Positions 25,369-33,367 of a stretch of DNA of 64,000 bases are shown here, in pieces. The position numbers and the translations under genes are program-made. Under the pieces are notes generated by a model. The model did no database searches. It saw nothing but the letters and a program-made list of their open reading frames with translations, and had not been told where the DNA came from. Source of the stretch: Flavimobilis sp052324925. Its GTDB lineage: Bacteria; Actinomycetota; Actinomycetes; Actinomycetales; Cellulomonadaceae. The stretch lies in the NCBI GenBank assembly GCA_052324925.1, contig JBQPRE010000001.1; one strand, given 5' to 3'. Within the stretch, counting starts at the first letter, position 1. Each line of letters opens with the position of its first letter.

Positions 25369-25827
25369 ATGTCGGAGGCACCCGAGCGATGGCTCGACGA
25401 CACCGAACAAGCCACGTGGCGGGCGTATCTCGAGGGCTCGACCCGACTCGCCGAAGCGCTCAGCCGCCAGCTCGAGACTCAGTGGGGCCTCACGCTCGGT
25501 GAGTACGCGGTCCTCGTCCGTCTCAGTGAAGCCCCTGAGGGCACGATGCGCATGTCCGAGCTCGCCGACGCGCTCGCCCACTCCCGCAGCCGCACGACGC
25601 ACACGGTCCGCCGCCTCGAGAGCCGCGGCCACGTCCGGCGCGTCGCGTGCCCGTCCGACGGCCGCGGCGTCAACTGCGAGCTCACCCCCGCGGGCCGCAC
25701 CGCCCTGAGTGACGCGGCGCCCAGCCACGTCGCCGCCGTCCGCCATCACCTCATCGGGCTGCTCTCGCCCGCCGAGGCCGCCCAGCTCTCGACCATCATG
25801 GAGCGTGTCGCCCACGCGGCACGCTGA
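25369..25827 (+). CDS. MarR-family transcriptional regulator
   Basis: 152 residues with the MarR winged helix: LTLGEYAVLVRLSEAP, MRMSELADALAHSRSRTTHTV (recognition helix) and the wing RRVACPSDGRGVNCELTPAG. The ATG at 25369 follows GCGGAGG; the reading frame is open upstream without a site. It is divergent from yceI. The ligand is unknown; Cys residues in the wing leave redox sensing possible. Confidence 0.9.
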   Translation: MSEAPERWLDDTEQATWRAYLEGSTRLAEALSRQLETQWGLTLGEYAVLVRLSEAPEGTMRMSELADALAHSRSRTTHTVRRLESRGHVRRVACPSDGRGVNCELTPAGRTALSDAAPSHVAAVRHHLIGLLSPAEAAQLSTIMERVAHAAR

Positions 25828-25830
25828 CCC

Positions 25831-25860
25831 CGCACGACCGCACGACCGCACGACCGCACG
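25831..25860. repeat. Short tandem repeat, 8-bp unit CGCACGAC, about 3.75 copies
   Basis: Perfect consecutive copies just after the marR stop in the 172-base gap before the phosphatase gene. It is noncoding and may be prone to slippage. The rest of the gap should hold the phosphatase promoter, which I could not pinpoint. Confidence 0.85.
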
Positions 25861-25999
25861 CACCCGCATGACCGCGCGCCGGCGGGGCCGCACGGGAACC
25901 CCTGAGCGTCCCGAGCGTTGTCCGTAGGGGGACGTGGACGCGGCCCACATCACACCCCGACCGGGACCGAGGTCCCTCGAACTCTGGAAACATGGAGAC

Positions 26000-26680
26000 A
26001 TGGCACTGACGACGGTCCACCTCATGCGTCACGGTGAGGTCCACAACCCTGACGGCATCCTCTACGGACGCCTTCCCGGCTACCACCTCTCCGAGCGAGG
26101 CCACGCGATGGCACGCACGGTCGCCGCTCACTTCGCAGGCGAACGCGTCGCGACGACCCCGGCTGACGTCGAGCCCGTCCGGTTCGACATCACGCACGTC
26201 ATCGCCTCGCCCCTCCAGCGCGCACAAGAGACCGCGACGCCCATCGCGGCGGCGTTCGGCCTCGAGCTCGGCACGGACGAGCGCCTCATCGAGGCCGGCA
26301 ACTACTTCGAGGGCAAGACCTTCGGCGTCGGCGACGGCTCCCTGCGCCGTCCACGCCACTGGCCCAAGCTGTGGAACCCCTGGCGCCCGTCGTGGGGTGA
26401 GCCCTACGTCGAGCAGGTCGCGCGCATGCGCGCAGCGATCGAGGACGCCCGGCGCCTCGCCGAGGGCCACGAGGCCGTGCTCGTCTCTCACCAGCTGCCC
26501 GTGTGGATCACCCGCTCCTCCTTCGAGGGCCACCGGTACTTCCACGACCCGCGCAAGCGCGAGTGCTCGCTCGCGTCGGTGACGTCGCTGCGCTTCGACG
26601 GCGACCGCTACGTCGGTCTCAGCTACACCGAGCCTGCAGCAGACCTGCTGCCGGGCGCGAACAAGGTCGCCGGGGCGTGA
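26000..26680 (+). CDS. Histidine phosphatase / phosphoglycerate mutase-like protein
   Basis: 226 residues. The catalytic LMRHGEVHNPDGILYGR motif is at the N-terminus, and the second-half histidine is in VLVSHQLPVWI. It could be a 2,3-bisphosphoglycerate-type mutase or a broad phosphatase. The ATG at 26000 was chosen because family members begin a few residues before RHG. The stop overlaps resA, so it heads the cytochrome c maturation operon, a common actinobacterial arrangement. Confidence 0.88.
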   Translation: MALTTVHLMRHGEVHNPDGILYGRLPGYHLSERGHAMARTVAAHFAGERVATTPADVEPVRFDITHVIASPLQRAQETATPIAAAFGLELGTDERLIEAGNYFEGKTFGVGDGSLRRPRHWPKLWNPWRPSWGEPYVEQVARMRAAIEDARRLAEGHEAVLVSHQLPVWITRSSFEGHRYFHDPRKRECSLASVTSLRFDGDRYVGLSYTEPAADLLPGANKVAGA

Positions 26681-27264
26681 ACCGGCGTCGCGCCTCGGGC
26701 ATCTGGGCGGCCCTCGCCTCGGCGACGCTCGTCCTGGCCGCGTGCGCGTCGGGCGGCACGAGCGCGACCGAGGTCGCGAACCCCGGGTACGTCTCAGGCG
26801 ACGGCTCCACCCGGCAGTGGTCGCCCGCCGAACGCTCCGAGGCCGTGACGCTCACCGGAACCGACTACGACGGCGAGCCCGTCGACACGAGCGAGTGGCG
26901 CGGTGAGGTCGTCGTCGTCAACACGTGGTTCGCCGCGTGCCCGCCGTGCCGCGTCGAGGCGCCCGACCTCGTCGCGATCGCGACCGAGCGCGCGGCCGAG
27001 GGCGTGCACCTCGTCGGGCTCAACCGCACGGACGACGCGGGAGCAGCCCAGGCCTTCGAGAAGAACTTCGAGGTGCCCTACCCCTCGATCGACGACCGCA
27101 CGGGCACGGCGACCGCCGCGCTCCAGGGCGTCGCACCCATCGCGGCCACCCCGACAACCCTCGTGCTCGACCGGCAGGGCCGCGTCGCCGCCCGCATCCT
27201 CGGGCTGCTCGAGCGTTCGACCCTCGACGCGATGATCGACGACGTCCTCGCCGAGCAGGCGTGA
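26677..27264 (+). CDS. resA: Thioredoxin-like lipoprotein of cytochrome c maturation (ResA/TlpA)
   Basis: 195 residues. The lipobox LVLAAC puts lipidation at Cys23; the redox site WFAACPPC has Cys88 and Cys91; the cis-Pro segment is ATPTTLVLD. It reduces the CxxCH heme-binding cysteines of apocytochrome c outside the membrane, receiving electrons from CcdA encoded next. The GTG at 26677 overlaps the previous stop by four bases. Confidence 0.93.
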   Translation: MNRRRASGIWAALASATLVLAACASGGTSATEVANPGYVSGDGSTRQWSPAERSEAVTLTGTDYDGEPVDTSEWRGEVVVVNTWFAACPPCRVEAPDLVAIATERAAEGVHLVGLNRTDDAGAAQAFEKNFEVPYPSIDDRTGTATAALQGVAPIAATPTTLVLDRQGRVAARILGLLERSTLDAMIDDVLAEQA

Positions 27265-28040
27265 GCGTGACCGCGGACCTCGTCCCGACCCTCCTCACCT
27301 CCCCGGGGACGACCGTCTTCTCCGGCGCGCTCCTCCTCGCACTCCCCATCGCGCTGCTGGCGGGTCTCGTGTCGTTCGCCTCGCCGTGCGTCCTGCCGCT
27401 CCTGCCGGGGTACCTCGGCTTCCTCGGCGGCATGGTCGGACAAGACGCCTCGCGCGTCGCGTCGCGCCGACGCCTCGTGCAGGGCGTCGTCCTGTTCATC
27501 GCCGGGTTCACGGTCGTCTTCGTCGCCTACGGTGCGCTCTTCGGAACCCTCGGGGCTGCGCTCGCGCAGCACCAGACGACGATCACGCGCTGGCTCGGCG
27601 TCGTCGTCATCGTCATGGGCCTCGCGTTCGTCGGAGCGTTCGCACCGCTGCAGCGCACGGTGCGCCTTCCCGTCGCCCCCACGGCAGGGCTCGGCGGAGC
27701 CCCCCTCCTCGGCATCGTGTTCGGCCTCGGCTGGACCCCGTGCATGGGCCCGACGCTCGTCGCGATCTCCGCGCTCTCCCTCGAGCAAGGCACCGCGGGG
27801 CGCGGCGCGATCCTCGCGGCCGCCTACTGCCTCGGCCTCGGCCTTCCGTTCCTCGGCATCGCGCTGGGCCTTGAATCGTCAAAGAAGATGGTGGAGCTCA
27901 TGCGTGCGCACCGGGTCGCGATCTCCCGCGCTGGCGGAGTCATGCTCGTCCTCATCGGGATCGCGCTCGTCACCGGCCTGTGGTCGGGGTGGACACAGTC
28001 CCTCGCGGGCCTCGTCGGCGGATTCGAGACGGTCCTGTGA
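27261..28040 (+). CDS. ccdA: Cytochrome c biogenesis transmembrane thiol transporter CcdA
   Basis: 259 residues with six predicted helices and the paired cysteines in FASPCVLPLLPG and GWTPCMGPTL that carry electrons across the membrane. The GTG at 27261 overlaps the resA stop; a GTG at 27267 is an alternative. It sits in the resA-ccdA-resB-resC run with four-base overlaps. Confidence 0.93.
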   Translation: MSVTADLVPTLLTSPGTTVFSGALLLALPIALLAGLVSFASPCVLPLLPGYLGFLGGMVGQDASRVASRRRLVQGVVLFIAGFTVVFVAYGALFGTLGAALAQHQTTITRWLGVVVIVMGLAFVGAFAPLQRTVRLPVAPTAGLGGAPLLGIVFGLGWTPCMGPTLVAISALSLEQGTAGRGAILAAAYCLGLGLPFLGIALGLESSKKMVELMRAHRVAISRAGGVMLVLIGIALVTGLWSGWTQSLAGLVGGFETVL

Positions 28041-29770
28041 GCGGCTACAGCCCCGACGGCATCGACGACGCGTTCACGCAGGACGGCGGGCCGGCCGGAC
28101 CAGGCACCGGCTCCGGGTCCGCGCGCGAGCTTCCCGCGCTCGGAGCCGTCGGCTGGCTGCGCTGGGGCTGGCGTCAGCTGACGAGCATGCGGGTCGCCCT
28201 GCTGCTGCTCATGCTGCTCGCGGTCGCCGCCGTCCCGGGCTCGACGCTCCCGCAGCGGCCGCAGGACCCGGCCAAGGTCGTCGAGTTCTTCGACGACAAC
28301 CCGCGGATCTCGCCGTGGCTCGACAGGCTCCAGATGTTCGACGTCTTCGGCTCGGCCTGGTTCTCCGCGATCTACCTGCTCCTGTTCATCTCGCTCGTCG
28401 GCTGCATCGTGCCGCGCGCCCGGGCCCACGCGCACGCACTGCGCTCGCGGCCGCCGCGCACCCCGCGTCGCCTGGGGCGCTACCCCGCCCAGGGCACGCG
28501 CACGTACGCGTCCGCGTTCACCCCCGAGCAGGTGGCCGAGGCGGCCGCGGCTCAGCTGCGCGGGCGCAGCCTGCTGCCTCGCTTCCGCGTCGAGCGTGGC
28601 ACCGAGAAGAGCCCGGGCGTCCGGGCCACCGAGGACGCGCCCGGCCCCGTGTACGTCGTCGCGGCCGAGCGCGGCTACTTGCGCGAGACCGGCAACATCG
28701 TCTTCCACCTGGCGCTCGTCGGGCTGCTCATCTCGGTGGGCCTCGGCCAGGCGTTCCAGTACCGCGGGCAGGCGATCGTCGTGCAGGGACGCGGGTTCGC
28801 GAACTCCGTGAGCGCGTACGACACCTTCACCAAGGGCCCGTGGTTCCGCGAGGAGAAGCTCCCGCCCTTCACCATGGTGCTCGACAACTTCTCGTCGTCC
28901 TTCACCACGGGCCCCGCGCCCGTCGCGAAGGACTTCACCGCGTTCGTCACGGTGACCGACCCGACGGGGGAGCACCCCGAGACGGTCAAGGTCAACCACC
29001 CGCTCGTCATCGAGGGTGCCAAGGTCTACCTCCAGGGCAACGGCTACGCTCCGCGCGTCACGGTGCGGGACGTCGCGGGCAACGTGACGTTCGCGGGCAC
29101 GGTCCCGTTCATCCCCGAGGACCAGGTGTATACGTCGCGCGGCGTCATCAAGGTGCCGGACGTCGTCACGGGCGAGCAGATCGGCCTCGTCGGCTACCTC
29201 CTGCCGACCGCACAGCTCACTTCCCAGGGCATGCGCTCCCTGCACCCGGACCTGCTCAACCCGGTCGTCGTCCTCACCGCCTGGACGGGTGACCTGGGAC
29301 TTGACGACGGCGTGCCGCAGAACGTCTACGAGCTCGAGACGGACGGCATGACGCAGGCGATGACGCCTGAGGGCCAGCCGGTCACGCTCATGCTCACGCC
29401 CGGCCAGACGGTCGACCTGCCGGACGGCCTCGGAACTCTCACGCTCGAGGACCTGCCCCGCTTCGTGGCGCTCGACCTGCGGCACGACCCCGCCCTCACG
29501 TGGATCGCGATCTTCGCGTTCTTGGCGATCGGTGGGCTCATGCTCTCGCTGTTCACACCGCGCAGGCGGGTGTGGGTGCGCGTGACGAGCGAGGACGGCG
29601 CTGACGGCGTCGCACGTACAGTGGTGGAGGTCGCCGGACTGGCGCGGACAGACGACGCGGGCCTGCAGCCCGAGGTCGACGCGCTCCTCACGCACCTCGA
29701 TTCCCGTGATCCCGCGCCGGACGATCGTCCGGCACTTCCTGATGGAGGAGAACCCGATGACCGTCGGTGA
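28037..29770 (+). CDS. resB: Cytochrome c biogenesis protein ResB
   Basis: 577 residues. Three N-terminal helices (LLLLMLLAVAAVPGSTLPQ, IYLLLFISLVGCIVPRA, IVFHLALVGLLISVGL) precede a large extracytoplasmic domain and a final helix (WIAIFAFLAIGGLMLSLF). With ResC it forms the System II heme lyase. The GTG at 28037 overlaps the ccdA stop; the frame overlaps resC by 14 bases. Confidence 0.92.
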   Translation: MSGYSPDGIDDAFTQDGGPAGPGTGSGSARELPALGAVGWLRWGWRQLTSMRVALLLLMLLAVAAVPGSTLPQRPQDPAKVVEFFDDNPRISPWLDRLQMFDVFGSAWFSAIYLLLFISLVGCIVPRARAHAHALRSRPPRTPRRLGRYPAQGTRTYASAFTPEQVAEAAAAQLRGRSLLPRFRVERGTEKSPGVRATEDAPGPVYVVAAERGYLRETGNIVFHLALVGLLISVGLGQAFQYRGQAIVVQGRGFANSVSAYDTFTKGPWFREEKLPPFTMVLDNFSSSFTTGPAPVAKDFTAFVTVTDPTGEHPETVKVNHPLVIEGAKVYLQGNGYAPRVTVRDVAGNVTFAGTVPFIPEDQVYTSRGVIKVPDVVTGEQIGLVGYLLPTAQLTSQGMRSLHPDLLNPVVVLTAWTGDLGLDDGVPQNVYELETDGMTQAMTPEGQPVTLMLTPGQTVDLPDGLGTLTLEDLPRFVALDLRHDPALTWIAIFAFLAIGGLMLSLFTPRRRVWVRVTSEDGADGVARTVVEVAGLARTDDAGLQPEVDALLTHLDSRDPAPDDRPALPDGGEPDDRR

Positions 29771-30758
29771 GCTGAGCGACCTTCTTGTGTGGGGGACTGC
29801 GAGCGCATATGCGATCGCGTTCGTCGCCTTTGCGATCGATCTCTCGGGGCGCCTGGGCGTCGCTGCGGAGTCTCGTCAGCCCGCGGCGGTCGCCACGGGG
29901 GCGCGCGTGCCCGAGGCGTCCCGGCCGGCCGGCCCCGCGGTCTCGGAGGCGTCGGCGCGTCGCGCCGCGCAGGTGTCCTCGCCGTGGCGCGCGTGGAGCG
30001 TGTCGAAGCCGCTGGCCATCGCGATGTCGGTCGCGTGGATGGGTGTGGCCCTGCATCTGGCTGCGATCGTCATGCGCGGGATCGCGGCTGGCCGCGCTCC
30101 GTGGGCGAACCTCTACGAGTTCGTCCTCGTCGGTGCCTTCTTCGCGATGGCGGTCTTCCTCGTCGTGCAGAGGCGGTGGGAGATCCGGTTCCTCGGGACG
30201 ATCGTCTCGGGCATCGTGACGCTGGCGGTCGTCATCGCGCTCAACGCGTTCCACGTCGAGGCCGCGGGAGTTCAGCCCGCGCTGCAGTCGTACTGGCTCG
30301 TCATCCACGTCGGCATCGCGGTCCTCGCGACGGGCATCTTCACGGTGGCGTTCGCGGCGTCCGTCACGCAGCTGCTGCGTGACTCGCGCGACGAGGGCTC
30401 GCCCGTCCTCGCGTCGCGTGCGTGGTCGTGGCTCGACCAGGTGCCGCGTGCGTCGCAGCTTGAGCTGCTGAGCTTCCGCATCAACGCAGTCGGCTTCGTC
30501 CTGTGGACGTTCACGCTCATCTCGGGCTCGGTGTGGGCCGAGGACGCGTGGGGTCGCTACTGGGGCTGGGACCCCAAGGAGGTCTGGACGTTCGTCATCT
30601 GGGTCGTGTACGCGGCCTACCTGCACGCGCGCACGACGCGTGGCTGGTCGGGCCGCCCGGCGGCGTGGTTCGTCGTCGTCGGTTACGCGTGCGTGCTGTT
30701 CAACTTCACGGGCGTCAACATTCTCTTCAGCGGCAAGCACGCGTACTCGGGCGTCTGA
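29757..30758 (+). CDS. resC: Cytochrome c biogenesis protein ResC (CcsB/CcsA type)
   Basis: 333 residues, polytopic, with the tryptophan-rich heme-handling motif WGWDPKEVW and membrane histidines such as HLAAIVMRG and HVGIAVL. An Ala/Pro-rich loop (residues about 40-70) separates helix 1 from the rest. The ATG at 29757 follows GGAGGAG inside the end of resB. Confidence 0.93.
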   Translation: MTVGELSDLLVWGTASAYAIAFVAFAIDLSGRLGVAAESRQPAAVATGARVPEASRPAGPAVSEASARRAAQVSSPWRAWSVSKPLAIAMSVAWMGVALHLAAIVMRGIAAGRAPWANLYEFVLVGAFFAMAVFLVVQRRWEIRFLGTIVSGIVTLAVVIALNAFHVEAAGVQPALQSYWLVIHVGIAVLATGIFTVAFAASVTQLLRDSRDEGSPVLASRAWSWLDQVPRASQLELLSFRINAVGFVLWTFTLISGSVWAEDAWGRYWGWDPKEVWTFVIWVVYAAYLHARTTRGWSGRPAAWFVVVGYACVLFNFTGVNILFSGKHAYSGV

Positions 30759-30780
30759 GCCCGGACGGAGCCACCGCGAA

Positions 30781-30832
30781 CGACGGGGGCGGGGGGGGGG
30801 GGGGGCAACCCCCCCCCCCCCCGCCCCCGTCG
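30781..30832. terminator. Long G15/C14 hairpin, probable bidirectional terminator
   Basis: CGACGGGGGC, 15 G, CAA, 14 C, then GCCCCCGTCG: a nearly perfect stem of about 24 bp between the convergent resC and AIM24-like genes. Long homopolymer runs also make this a likely length-variable or sequencing-error site. Confidence 0.75.
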
Positions 30833-30846
30833 TCATGCGTGGAGCG

Positions 30847-31518
30847 TCAGGCTCCGAGGTGGACGCCTTCGCTCGGCTGGACGACGACGACGCCCTGCCC
30901 GCCGAACGCGAGCTGGAACGTCTCGCCCGAGCCGCCGCGCAGGAGCGAGCCGAGACCGCCCGTGTCGACCTTGACGTTCATGTGCACGCCTGCCGTCCAC
31001 AGGACGACGGCCTGCGGGTCGCCGAACGTCGGCGCCTCGGCGACGTTGAGCGCGACGGGCTCTCCCGCGGTGGTCACGGCGACGTAGCCGGTGCCCTGGC
31101 ACACGACGTTCGAGAGGCCGCCGGCGGCCATGCCTGCGCCGGGGCGGATCATCTTGATGTCCCACTGGATCGAGTCAGAGATCGCGAGGACGGACGCGCC
31201 GTTGATCGAGATCATGTCGTTCTCGAGGTAGATCACCTGGACGTTGGCTGCGCTGTCCGCGAGGAAGAGCTGCCCGGTGCCCGTGCACTTCATGAGGTCG
31301 AGGCCCTCGCCCGTGACGGCGGCCTTGAGGAAGCGGGCCGCGCCCTGGCCCTTCTTCTCGAAGTGCACGTCGCCCTGGTAGGCGACCATCGCGCCGGAGC
31401 GCGACCACACGGGGCCGAACCCCATGTTGATCTTGAGCATCTTGCTGCCCTGCAGGCTGAACTGGTCCTGCGAGGTGTTCTCGGCGAACTCCTGGAACAA
31501 GGCACCGTAAAGCGTCAT
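30847..31518 (-). CDS. AIM24-family protein
   Basis: 223 residues of the AIM24 beta-rich fold (relative of the TRAP/AIM24 group), with LKINMGFGPVWSRSGAMVAYQG near the N-terminus and glycine-rich repeats throughout. No signal peptide or membrane helix. Bacterial members have no settled function; yeast Aim24 affects mitochondrial inner-membrane organisation. The start ATG follows AGGGGG. The gap to 31657 holds a possible TATGTT -10 (31564-31569, minus strand). Confidence 0.82.
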   Translation of the reverse strand: MTLYGALFQEFAENTSQDQFSLQGSKMLKINMGFGPVWSRSGAMVAYQGDVHFEKKGQGAARFLKAAVTGEGLDLMKCTGTGQLFLADSAANVQVIYLENDMISINGASVLAISDSIQWDIKMIRPGAGMAAGGLSNVVCQGTGYVAVTTAGEPVALNVAEAPTFGDPQAVVLWTAGVHMNVKVDTGGLGSLLRGGSGETFQLAFGGQGVVVVQPSEGVHLGA

Positions 31519-31657
31519 GCGAACCCCCTGGTCGTGTGGTCCCCGGGTGGGACCGATGCGGCCAACATAGCGACGTTGGTGCAGGTCCGCACGGTGGGAC
31601 CCCGGCGGGCGCGCACGTGCCGCCGCTGCCCGGGGGCGTGTCGGGCAGCGGGTGGGG

Positions 31658-32065
31658 TCAGCGGACCTCGTCGTCCGTCGTGGGTGGCGTCGTGTCGTCC
31701 GGGTCGGAGCCGGCGGCGCGACGGCGACGCTCCTGCTCGAGGCGCCAGAGGAATTCGGGGTCGTCGTCGGGGGCGACGGGTCCAGTCCGCGGGGTGCCAG
31801 GCCGCGCTGGGCCAGGGCGCGCGCTGCCGGGTGCGGGGGCGGTGCGCGGGCCCGAGCGGGGACCGCCCAGTGCTTCGCCGCGTTCGCGGCGGCCGTTCAT
31901 GCTCACGACGAACCACACGATCGAGCCGAGCACGGGGATGAGGATGACGAGGACGAGCCAGATGCCTCGCGGCAGGCCGTGGAGATCCTCGTCGGGGGCG
32001 TTGATGATGTCGGTGACGGTGTAGACAACGACGGCGACGAGCAGGAGGAAGCCGAGGTAGCGCAT
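31658..32065 (-). CDS. PLDc_N (phospholipase D nuclease N-terminal) small membrane protein
   Basis: 135 residues. Two hydrophobic helices, one at the very start (LGFLLLVAVVVYTVTDII) and one near residues 35-55 (GIWLVLVILIPVLGSIVWFVV), match the PLDNc domain. A Pro/Arg-rich tail follows, ending in DPEFLWRLEQERRRR and an acidic end. No nuclease domain is present. The ATG follows a TAAGGT -10 (32072-32077) by six bases. Confidence 0.82.
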   Translation of the reverse strand: MRYLGFLLLVAVVVYTVTDIINAPDEDLHGLPRGIWLVLVILIPVLGSIVWFVVSMNGRRERGEALGGPRSGPRTAPAPGSARPGPARPGTPRTGPVAPDDDPEFLWRLEQERRRRAAGSDPDDTTPPTTDDEVR

Positions 32066-32071
32066 GGCGCC

Positions 32072-32090
32072 ACCTTAGTGGGCCTACGCT
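32072..32090. promoter_or_regulatory. Overlapping divergent leaderless promoters
   Basis: The minus-strand -10 TAAGGT (32072-32077) and the plus-strand -10 TACGCT (32085-32090) are seven bases apart. The two start codons, 32065 and 32097, are separated by only 31 bases, so both -35 regions lie in the opposite gene. Confidence 0.65.
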
Positions 32091-32096
32091 GGTGGT

Positions 32097-32363
32097 GTGC
32101 CTCTCGTCGCCTACACGCTGTGGCGTGTGCTGATCTTCGTCGCAGTCCTTCCGCTGCTGTGGTGGGCCGGGGCGCGGGGACCGCTGCTGCTGCTCCTCGC
32201 AGTCGTCCTCACGTTCCTCGTCTCGCTGCTCGCGCTGCGTGGTCCGCGCGACCGTGCGGCGCTGTGGCTCGCCGAGCGTGCGGAGGCCAAGCGCGTGCGT
32301 CAGGCGCAGGGCACGGACGACCCGGACGCGGCGGCAGAGGACGCCGAGACGTCGGGGAGCTGA
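32097..32363 (+). CDS. DUF4229 small membrane protein
   Basis: 88 residues: two hydrophobic helices (LVAYTLWRVLIFVAVLPLLWW and LLLLAVVLTFLVSLLAL), then a basic segment RAALWLAERAEAKRVRQ and an acidic tail. The pattern matches the actinobacterial DUF4229 family, usually found beside menA. The GTG at 32097 follows a TACGCT -10 by six bases. Function unknown; it converges with menA. Confidence 0.8.
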   Translation: MPLVAYTLWRVLIFVAVLPLLWWAGARGPLLLLLAVVLTFLVSLLALRGPRDRAALWLAERAEAKRVRQAQGTDDPDAAAEDAETSGS

Positions 32364-32418
32364 GCGGGGCGTTCGCCGCCGCGCGGAGCTGCGTGCCAGA
32401 ACGGGACGTGGCGTCGGC

Positions 32419-33288
32419 CTAGAGCGCCAGGCCCAGGGCGAGCAGGGTTCCGAGCGCGAGCTCGTAGAGGCCCGTCCCGCCGAGGACGGGCACGAGCAGC
32501 CGGCCGCGTGCGCCCATGAGCACGGGGATGCACAGCAGGACGACGGGCAGGGCGAGCACGCCGACGACGAGCACCCACGGTGAGGCGAAGACGCACACCA
32601 TCGCGAGCAGCCACGAGCTGATGACCATCGCGACGTAGACGCGGCGGGCCCGCCGGTCACCGAGGCGCACCGCGAGGGTCCGCTTGCCGGCGACGACGTC
32701 GGTCGGGATGTCACGGATGTTGTTGACCATGAGGATCGCGCAGGCGACCAGCCCGATCGCGACGGCGCCGACGACGGACGGCCAGGTGACGTGCCCGACC
32801 TGCGTGTACGTCGTCCCGAGCGTCGCGACGAGCCCGAAGAACACGAAGACGAAGACCTCGCCGAGACCGAGGTAGCCGTAGGGCGTCGAGCCCCCGGTGT
32901 AGAACCAGCCGGCGGCCACGCACGCGACGCCGACGGCGAGCAGCCACCACTGGCCGCTCAGCGCGACGAGCCCCAGGCCGAGCAGCGCCCCGACGCCGAA
33001 CGCGAGGAACGCGGCGAGCCTGACCGTCCGTGGGGGCGCGAGCAGCGAGGCCGTGAGGCGCAGGGGCCCGACGCGCTCGGTGTCGGTTCCGCGGATGCCG
33101 TCGGAGTAGTCGTTCGCGTAGTTGACGCCCACCTGCAGCGCGAGCGCGACGCCGAGCGCGAGCAGTGCCAGCCACGGGTCGAACGCGTCCGCGTGAGCGG
33201 CGGCGCCTGAGCCGACGAGGACGGGAGCGGCGGCGGCGGGCAAGGTGCGGGGGCGCGCTCCGGCGACCCACTGCGCTGGTGTGGCCAT
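32419..33288 (-). CDS. menA: 1,4-dihydroxy-2-naphthoate polyprenyltransferase
   Basis: 289 residues, a UbiA-superfamily membrane enzyme with about eight helices. The prenyl-diphosphate/Mg2+ motifs are NYANDYSDGIRGTD and NNIRDIPTD. It attaches the polyprenyl tail to dihydroxynaphthoate to give demethylmenaquinone, the substrate of MenG encoded at 45777. The ATG at 33288 follows a TAGTCT -10 (33296-33301, minus strand) by seven bases and was preferred to an open 12-residue extension. Confidence 0.93.
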   Translation of the reverse strand: MATPAQWVAGARPRTLPAAAAPVLVGSGAAAHADAFDPWLALLALGVALALQVGVNYANDYSDGIRGTDTERVGPLRLTASLLAPPRTVRLAAFLAFGVGALLGLGLVALSGQWWLLAVGVACVAAGWFYTGGSTPYGYLGLGEVFVFVFFGLVATLGTTYTQVGHVTWPSVVGAVAIGLVACAILMVNNIRDIPTDVVAGKRTLAVRLGDRRARRVYVAMVISSWLLAMVCVFASPWVLVVGVLALPVVLLCIPVLMGARGRLLVPVLGGTGLYELALGTLLALGLAL

Positions 33289-33367
33289 GCGACCGAGACT
33301 ATCCGGCGTGGCGCCCGGGACCATGACGCTCGTGGCCGGAGGGGGGAACTCGGGCGGAGATCACACC

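Noticed and set aside
25831..25860. CRISPR-like repeats after marR
   Set aside because: The units are 8 bp, directly adjacent and lack spacers; this is a simple tandem repeat.
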